Of a DNA stretch of 15,974 bases, positions 9,703 to 15,974 are shown one piece after another. Location: assembly GCA_001430745.1 (NCBI GenBank), contig KQ482040.1, forward strand, positions 1,003,755-1,019,728, read 5' to 3'. The notes below the pieces were generated by a model. That model made no database searches and was not told the DNA's origin. It worked only from the letters and a program-made list of their open reading frames with translations. Origin of the DNA: Auxenochlorella pyrenoidosa. Lineage: Eukaryota > Chlorophyta > Trebouxiophyceae > Chlorellales > Chlorellaceae. The position numbers and the translations under genes were made by a program. Each line of letters begins with the position of its first letter. The stretch's first letter is position 1.

Positions 9703-10074
9703 GGTCTGCAAAGGGCGGTATGGGGTGCTTTGACACGGGGGTGAGGTAAGGGTGGGTTTGGCTGCTGGTTTGACAGGCCGCGCTGCCTCGCCTGACCGAA
9801 GCATTCGAAACCTGCTGGACGCGCATCACTCAATAAGCTGTTGTCCCAGTCTTGGGCTTGCAATGAAGGCCCGACACTTGCCTGCAGAGCCCCAGCCCGC
9901 TGTGGCGGGTTCCTCTAATCCCTGAACCGCGTCGACACTTGTGATCGGCACAATACGCACACTAGAGCCCAGAAATTGCTCTGCCGGTGCATCTGCGCAG
10001 CATGCTGGGGCAAGGCAGTCTAATGCATCCCGCAACCCTTGAAAGTTGAACTCGCAGCTGTGGTGGGCTTATTC
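9703..10074. promoter_or_regulatory. Divergent promoter region, BNR gene and HAD hydrolase
   Basis: This is the 372-base space between the start codons of the minus-strand BNR gene (9702) and the plus-strand HAD gene (10075). No TATA box or known motif is recognised. If the BNR gene has an extra 5' exon, part of this region would be its intron. A frame is open on the minus strand at 9826-10035, but it has no ATG and cannot be spliced in frame to the BNR start. Confidence 0.5.
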
Positions 10075-12037
10075 ATGTCAGTTAGGGAGCGCGCAAGCAT
10101 CAGAATGCTCGCCGCGCTGTGTAGGCAGCTTTCTGGCGGCGTGGGACGGCTGCTGCAGCAGCCCCACTCCTCAATGACGGCAGTGGCAGGCCAGCGAGCA
10201 TTATATTGGGCAGCGACAGCGCTGCAGGAGCCCTCTGCGGAGGCTTGCGCCCACCAGCAGCAGACTGCGCAGCCCCAGGCCGCTTGGGCGGATGTTGGGC
10301 GCTTCGAGGTGCGGGCTGGGACGACCAGCTGAGTCGGTATTGTCCCCGCAGCGGCTGCCGTCCCGCGCCGTATCGGCGCAGGCGCCGAAACTTGCCTGCC
10401 CGTGTTCCCCCCCCTGGATTGCCTGCAGTTCCAGCCGCGATTCAAGGGGCTGCTGGTGGATGCGGCTGGCACGCTGCTGAGCCCCAGCGAGCCAGCAGCC
10501 GAGGTGGGAACGGTGTAATGCTGGCCAATCTGTAATGGCAGCATGCATCAGGGAATGACTGACGACAGCAGGCAGTAAATAACATTGTGAACATGTCTCC
10601 TTTACTGTGTTGCAGGTGTATTTGCGGTATGCAAAGCAGTATGGGTGCACCCTGAACGCGCAGGAGGTGCTGCGCCGCTACAGGTGCCTGCAAAGGGGGG
10701 TGGAACATGCGAGCTTTTTGTGGGTGCAGACTGAGGGCGGAGAGCTGGGGCCAGTTGCGTGTGCCTTGGCACTTTTCAACCCTTGATGCCTGCAGATGTG
10801 TTGCATGTTTGCCCCTTGCCACGTGCCTGTAGGCAAGCCTATAACACCCCGTGGGGGCAATCCACGATCAGATATGTGGGCGATGGTCGGCCATTCTGGC
10901 GGCACATTGTTTTCGAGTCGACCGCGTGCTGCAACGAGCAGGTGTGGTTGCACTGCCTGGGGCAGGCGTGGCGCGGTCAGATACTGCTATCGAGCCCAGG
11001 CGCACACAGAGACGTGGGACGGCTAGCTTGGCGCCATGCCTTCGCATCGCCCTCCCAGCTCCCCTCAAAATCTGAGCTTGGTCTCAACCTTGCATCCTCA
11101 TGCCTCTCCACAATCGACAGATGTTTGAGGAGCTGTACGACTATTATGCAAGAGGGAGCTCCTACTTTGTGACGCCTGGCGCAGCGGAGAGCCTGCGCCG
11201 CATCCGCGCGGCAGGTGTGAGCACTCGGGTCATGTGGCACCTGGGGATTTGAGCAGGCCAGTTGTGCGGCAGCCCTTTTATCAAATGCATGCCACTTTGC
11301 GGCCCAGCGTCCAGTCGCTTGCTGCGCTCTCACCATGCTCCTCTTGAATTCCTCAGGCATCTGCACGGCAGTGGTGTCCAATTTCGACACGCGGCTCCGA
11401 CGCATCCTGACAGAGCTGGGCATCTTCAACCTCTTCGATGCGATCATCATCTCGGCAGGTGTGTGGCTAGGCACCTGCCTGCTGCAACATGGCCGCCAGG
11501 CCTGCGCTTGGATGTGCTCAGAGATGTGTACTGCACCGCACAGGCAGAGGCTGCTGTGTCAGCCCACGCAGTGCTCAGTCCGCTACTGGCACGTCGCATG
11601 CTCACACCATTTGTCACGGGCCCGCCACCTCCTCACTCCCTGCAGAGGTGCACGCAGAGAAGCCCAATCCCGTGATCTTTGAGGCGGCCTGCACAGCGCT
11701 GGGCCTGCCCCCTGAGCAGTGTGTGCACGTAGGCGACGACCGCAGGTGGGGAGCACGAGGCGAGGCCAGCGGCTCGCTCGCCTGGCGACATGGTCTGCCT
11801 GCAGAGCTGCTTCAACTGCCCTCAGCATGCTGCCTGCGCTGGAGGCATAGGTTCTTGCATTGCTGCAGCCTTTTACACCCTGTCTTGCTGCCCCTGCTGC
11901 CTCTCAGGAACGACCTGTATGGAGCGCGTGACAGCGGCTGCTTTGCCTGGCTGTGGGGGCAGGACGTCTTCAACTTTGAGCAGGTGGAGCGCCGCCTGGC
12001 CACCGGGAACCTCTACGACAGCTTGACAGATGTGTAG
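10075..12037 (+). CDS. HAD-superfamily hydrolase, HDHD3-like, probably organelle-targeted
   Basis: Exons are 10075-10308, 10429-10503, 10616-10683, 10833-10941, 11121-11214, 11357-11458, 11646-11745 and 11908-12037. They total 912 bases, giving 303 residues. HAD motifs appear in order: motif I LLVDAAGTLL (D89), a helical cap with YGCTLNAQEVLRRY and GDGRPFWR, motif II AVVSNFDTRL (S201), motif III EKPNP (K233), and motif IV HVGDDRRND (D258/D259). The cap and the FDTRLRRIL and LFDAIIISAEV stretches resemble the plant HDHD3-like group. The usual second motif-I aspartate is alanine (A91), so ordinary phosphatase chemistry is doubtful. About 78 residues precede the domain and begin MSVRERASIRMLAAL, with Arg and hydrophobic residues and few acidic ones. 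That suits a mitochondrial or plastid transit peptide. A second in-frame ATG at 10105 could also be used. The substrate is unknown. Confidence 0.93.
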
Positions 12038-13073
12038 CCGTCCAGGCCTAGAGAATATATTGCAGACGCGGTTGCTGAAGAGCATCAGGCTGTGTTCAGC
12101 CGTGCCGCTGCCCTCTGCTACTTGGCACGGGTGCCATGCCCAGCTTAGCCAGGCTGAGCTCTCCTGCTGCCTCTGGCACTCTTCCTTCCTGGGTGTCGCT
12201 CCCACCGTTGCCCGGCGCCCCACCTCTCCACTCGTCGACCCCAACCTTTAGTTGTGCATTTCGTATCTTCTCCCTGGTGCTGCAGCTCTGCTGCTGCACC
12301 AGCATACTTGTTGCTGGGCAGGCATGGCATCAACCCTCTGCCCTCTTGCTTGCTAAGAGAGTTATCTTGTGTTCCGCGGAGAAAAACTTTCCTGATCCAT
12401 CCCACCCTGCATTCCGCAAGCGCGTGCACCCCCCGTCGCCCCGCAACCGCCACCCCCGCCAGTTCGCCCGTGTGCGAGCTGCATTTTCCACGAGCCTGGC
12501 CCCATTTCTTCCATGTCACCCGTTTTGAGGCACCAAACGTACGCCCTGCCTCTCCTTTGCTTGCCGCCCACTCTTTTTCCCTTACGGACCCCATTTTTGA
12601 CTGCTTACCGCCCACAGGTGCAAAACTAGCCCCCGCCCATGTTTGGCATTTCATGACCGCAGCAGTTGAAAGGCCGCCCCGGCCTGCGCTTTCATGCATC
12701 ACCTGCCCGTTCTGCTCAGCTCCTTGGGGTGCTGCTGCCCTGCTGCCTCCAGAGCTTTCCGCACCTTTCAACCCCAATCAAGCCCAACAGACGACACTGT
12801 AAATGACTGAAGCCTACAACCTGTCAGTGTCAGCTCTGCGACATGCAAAGATGGCAGGCCTGCTGGGGGCACCCAACGAGTGCGGCGCGGAAGCAAACTG
12901 AAGCAGAGGAAATGAGCAAGAGGAGGGACAAAGCGCGGGACACCGAGAGAACGCGCCCCCAGGTGCAAGCCTGCCAGACCAAGCAGGAAAACTGACATCT
13001 GCGGCCTCAGCGCATCATGCTGTTGATGCTGGCTGCGGTGGTGTGCGCAGCTTGCAGCTGGTGTGGGCGGCGC
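12038..13073. other. Convergent 3' region, HAD hydrolase / eIF3L
   Basis: There are 1036 bases between the two stop codons with no gene I can support. The plus strand from about 12130 to 12800 is strikingly C/T-rich, which leaves some frames open by chance. The part up to about 12820 is best read as the 3' untranslated region of the HAD gene, given the TGTAA at 12798. The remainder is probably the eIF3L 3' untranslated region on the minus strand. Confidence 0.55.
12798..12802 (+). terminator. Candidate TGTAA polyadenylation signal of the HAD gene
   Basis: TGTAA is the usual polyadenylation signal of many green algae. This is the only copy I find downstream of the HAD stop (12037) on the plus strand, which implies a long 3' untranslated region of about 760-780 bases. 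A closer non-canonical signal cannot be excluded. Confidence 0.5.
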
Positions 13074-15936
13074 TCAGTGCGCAGCAACCGCCGGTTGGGC
13101 CCCCGCTGCTGCTGCAGGCTGCGCGCGCGGCATGGCATCCAGGTCCCGCACAATCTCCTCGAACCGCGCGATGTGGCGCACCAGGAAGTCGCCTGCCGTG
13201 GCCACGCAGGGGAGAAGGGTTGATGGGAGATGTCAGAGGTCAGGAGGGCATCTCATCTGGCTGCTTGCTTGCTGTGACACACTCGAGACTGCCGGGTAAC
13301 AGGTGCACTTGCAAGTCCCAGCCCTCTTCTTGGCCGTCTGTGAGTGTGCCCGTCGGTGTGGCCCGCATCTAGCCCGGATCTCACGGCCGTGCCCCAGTGC
13401 TCACCCTTGACAGTCTTGGCCTTGGGCTCCGCCACCACCACCATCTCCTCGCCCTCCTGCTGCTCAATGCTGCAGAGGAGGGAGGGGGGGAGGGAGGCAG
13501 GCAGGAGGGGAGCTGGCTGGGTTGCGGGTCCAGCTCGGCTCCAAGGAGCCCGTCAGTGAACGCAGGATTAGGGTGGTTTCTAAAAAGTGCCCTAAATCAG
13601 TGCCACATTGCTGCATGTGTGGCCGGCCACAGTCGAAAGGCCGACCTGAAGTCGACATCGCCGGCAGCCACAGGGTTGCCAGACAGCGGCTCTCCAGTGG
13701 TCCAGGTGACCACCTGGGCAGGCAAAGAGGAGGGAGGAAGGGGTGGGCGGGTGCACACAAGGCGAGCCAACCAATGCAAAAGGAGCCCACCGAGCTCCAT
13801 GCCGAGGAGGCACGCTGCAAAGCAAAGCATGCCCGTCGGGCGCGCAGGGAGGGACAGAAAGCTCAAGGCATGGGCGGCAGGGCAGGGGTGCGGCGGCGGC
13901 TGGTCAGGGGTAGGAGGTTGGAATCAGGCCCCGCGACCAGACGGGGCTCATGCGAAAGATGGTGATTGTGTGTTCCTTGGCTCATCAGCCCAGCCGGGAG
14001 CAGTGATGCAGCGCAGGCAGAGCAGCAGCAACGGGGCGTATGCCGCCAGACCAACATGCACTTCTCGACACACACACCACCCGCTGCACCCGTACCCCTT
14101 TGATTTGGTGCGGCACGCCGACACTTCCCAATGGAGGCCCCTCTTTGGTCGCACCTGCGTGCTCTGCCGCAGGAGGCCCAGCTGCTGCTTCAGGGTGTCC
14201 ATGTCCACCTCGGCCAGGCTGGCCAGCTTGCTCAGCGGGATGCTCTGCGGCACGCACGGGCCCGTGGCAGGGGGGGTCCCACGTCAGGTGCAGCCAGCAA
14301 AGCACGTGATGCACCAACACGTTGCCAGAAAGCGCATGCAAGAAGTGATCGTGCGGGCCCACATGGGGGTGGGGAGGTGTTGGGGGGAGGGGTGGTGGGG
14401 TGGGAGAAAGGGGGGGCGGCCAGGCCCGCGGAGCTCACGCTGTAGAGCTTGAGGAACTGCTTGAGCGCGGGCAGGTGCTTGCGCTCCTCCACCACCGTCA
14501 TGAACACCCTGCGCCAGGCACGAGGGGGGAAGCCAGAGGCAGCTCCAGCTCAGCTTCAACAGGGAAGCAAGTCCCGCATGCCCCATGCAGGGGTTCAGCG
14601 CGCAACCCAACGCCCGCCAGCGAACAGCGCGAGGGTTACAATGCATGAGGGTTGCAGCGCACAAGGTTGCACTCTCTGGAAAAGGCAACAAAGGTGATAC
14701 TAGCTGGGCAGGGAAGCTCTGAAGAGTACCCCTCAACTGCACGGCGGACGAGCAATTGTATTAGGATTTGAGCCCCCTCACCGCAGCTGCGTCCGGAAGG
14801 CCTCCATGTTGGTGTTGGCCGCGGGGTTGGCGTAGTCGGGGCCCAGCGCCGACACAAACTTGGGGCAGGCGTAGGTGAAGAGCTCCTCGTACGTCTCGCT
14901 GCTGCCGCCGGTCATGGACCGCACCTTCTCGCCATACCTGTGGGCAGGGGGCAGCGGCGGGGCAGCAAGAGGCGATGCTCAACGGGAGGCAGGGGCGGGG
15001 CGGCAAGGGGCGATGCTCGGCGGGAGGCAGGGGCGGGGCGGCAAGGGGTGCTGCTTGACACATGACGACGACCAGCCTCTGTGCAGCTGCGTGGCGCTCT
15101 GGGCTGCTGGTTTCTGCCAGCAGCGCACGCGAGCGGTGGCGACCCGACGCAGCTGAGCATGGCGTGCTGGCGTGCAGGCGCTGCGAGCTCACTTCTCGCG
15201 CAGCGTGTTTGCCACAGCCTCGTCCAGCAGCCGGTTGGTGGTGGGGCACATGGCCGTGCAGATGGCCAGCAGCGCGTACATCTGCGGGGCGGGTGGCAGG
15301 GCCGCGGGCAGCGTGAGCGCAGGGGCGGCAGCGCGCTGGCGCCTCAACGTGCCGCCGTCCTTACCACCGCAAGCACGTTGGGAAGGCGGCATGCTGCAGA
15401 CAGCAGACCGTCAGAATGTGCCACACGACATAAGCAACATGCGCCGCTCATGGCGAGGCTCGCCTGCTCATTCTTCTTCAAGATTTGCTCGTACACTGCG
15501 CCGCGGGACTGGTGCTTTGCCCTGCAACATGGGGCACAGCGGCGGAGCAGGTGGGTCTGCAGGGCCGGGCAGCAGGGTGATGGGGAGCATGCCATGCAAC
15601 CGCATGCCTGGTACGGGCGGCACGCAGAGAGCATGATCTCAGGCGCATGGCTGCCCAGGCCAGTCTTCATGGCAGGCGGGTAGGCAGGCGGGCGGGCAGG
15701 CAGGCAGGCGGGCAGGCGGGCGGGCAGGCCGGCAGGCAAGCAAGCAGGCAGGCAGGCGGGGCGGGCACCCACTTGGAGATGTAGGTGAGGATGAAGTTGA
15801 AGCACTTGGCGGCGTCCAGGTAGCGCTGCATCATGAGGTAGGCGAAGCCGGTGTAGTAGAACATGGTGATGTTGGCCATGGGGATCTTGGTGGTGAACAG
15901 GCTCTTGCGCAGGAAGGGGTGCAGCGGCGCCATGGA
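13074..15936 (-). CDS. EIF3L: Eukaryotic translation initiation factor 3 subunit L, C-terminal part (5' end beyond window)
   Basis: Exons in transcript order are 15936-15773, 15521-15464, 15281-15193, 14937-14782, 14508-14439, 14244-14155, 13713-13646, 13469-13405 and 13192-13074. They give 292 residues to the stop at 13074-13076. Landmarks match eIF3L: MFYYTGFAYLMMQRY, YEQILKKNEQMYALL, TLREKYGEK, YEELFTYACPKFVS, ALKQFLKLYSSIPLSKLASL, GDVDFSIE and GDFLVRHIARFEEI. eIF3L is a PCI-type subunit of the eIF3 complex, which loads mRNA and initiator tRNA on the 40S ribosome in the cytosol. Full-length proteins are around 520-560 residues, so roughly the N-terminal half is missing on the right. The upstream intron begins at 15937 and is cut by the window end. 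The C-terminus carries an extra Ala/Pro/Gln-rich tail of about 15 residues. Intron 15282-15463 is GC-AG. Confidence 0.95.
13714..14154 (-). other. Longest intron of eIF3L (441 bases)
   Basis: It runs from donor CAG/GTGCGA at 14154 to acceptor TGCCCAG at 13714. The eIF3L frame is intact across it (QSTQ/VVTW). I see no gene, repeat array or RNA inside; its frames are open in places only because of the high GC content. Confidence 0.8.
14963..15054 (+). repeat. 38-bp tandem repeat in an eIF3L intron
   Basis: There are two full copies of a G-rich 38-base unit (14963-15000 and 15001-15038) and a 16-base partial third. The copies differ at about five positions. The array occupies much of the intron 14938-15192 and sits close to its 3' end on the sense (C-rich) strand, so it may act as an extended pyrimidine tract. 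Confidence 0.85.
15282..15463 (-). other. GC-AG intron of eIF3L
   Basis: The exon ends AAGAATGAGCAG and the intron begins GCGAGC at 15463. It ends CGCCCCGCAG at 15282. The joined protein reads KKNEQ/MYALLAI, the conserved eIF3L sequence. No GT donor gives this join. Confidence 0.88.
15671..15766 (+). repeat. GGCA/GGCG tetranucleotide tract in an eIF3L intron
   Basis: About 96 bases of imperfect GGCA, GGCG and GCAA tetramers fill the donor-proximal part of the intron at 15522-15772. The tract begins within about six bases of the splice donor at 15772. On the sense strand it is CTGC/CCGC-rich. It is a variable-length locus by nature. Confidence 0.9.
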
Positions 15937-15974
15937 CTGCGGGGGTTGGGTGGGGGTGGTGTGTGTGTGTATGG

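Noticed and set aside
9826..10035. Possible extra 5' exon of the BNR gene, ending at a perfect GC donor (GCAG/GCAAGT)
   Set aside because: The frame has no ATG, and the donor phase does not join in frame to the acceptor just before ACCATG at 9702.
12254..12802. 182-residue open frame on the plus strand
   Set aside because: It opens with GTG rather than ATG, is rich in Pro/Ser/Leu from the C/T-biased sequence, and has no recognisable motif. It lies in the 3' region of the HAD gene and is best explained by base composition.
1..15974. Multi-gene defence or secondary-metabolite system
   Set aside because: The five genes are separately transcribed housekeeping or unrelated eukaryotic genes on both strands, with no shared pathway, mobile element or nuclease/polymerase module.

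Overview
The window reads as nuclear DNA from a GC-rich, intron-dense green alga. A Chlorella-like trebouxiophyte is my inference from three things: the high GC content, the short and frequent spliceosomal introns, and the plant-like character of the recognisable proteins. Nothing bacterial is seen: genes are broken every 50-350 bases by introns, and there are no operons. I reconstructed exons by hand. In every gene the exon lengths and codon phases add up across all junctions.

Layout, left to right: (1) 1-5296, minus strand: an 18-exon gene for a membrane-anchored kelch-repeat protein, whose C-terminal end runs off or stops near the left edge. (2) 5297-5500: a 204-base divergent promoter region. 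(3) 5501-7738, plus strand: an 8-exon queuosine salvage gene (QNG1/DUF2419, queuosine 5'-phosphate N-glycosylase), 327 aa. (4) 7739-7935: a short convergent intergenic stretch. (5) 7936-9702, minus strand: a 5-exon BNR/Asp-box beta-propeller protein, 375 aa. (6) 9703-10074: a second divergent promoter region. (7) 10075-12037, plus strand: an 8-exon HAD-like hydrolase (HDHD3-like), 303 aa, with a probable organelle-targeting N-terminus. (8) 12038-13073: about 1 kb of convergent 3' flank. (9) 13074-15936, minus strand: the last nine exons of translation initiation factor eIF3 subunit L. Its 5' part lies beyond the right edge.

The genes do not form one pathway. Queuosine salvage and eIF3L both touch translation (tRNA wobble modification and initiation), but their proximity looks incidental. 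The pairs kelch/QNG1 and BNR/HAD are arranged head to head over short spacers, so shared promoters are possible.

The most notable points are: four GC-AG introns among about 43 complete introns (two of them consecutive in the kelch gene); a kelch protein with twelve Gly-Gly doublets, suggesting two six-bladed propellers behind a membrane anchor; a HAD protein lacking the usual second motif-I aspartate; an almost perfect long hairpin in an intron of the BNR gene; and several minisatellite-like repeats confined to introns. I do not see a CRISPR array, mobile element, tRNA, rRNA or defence system.
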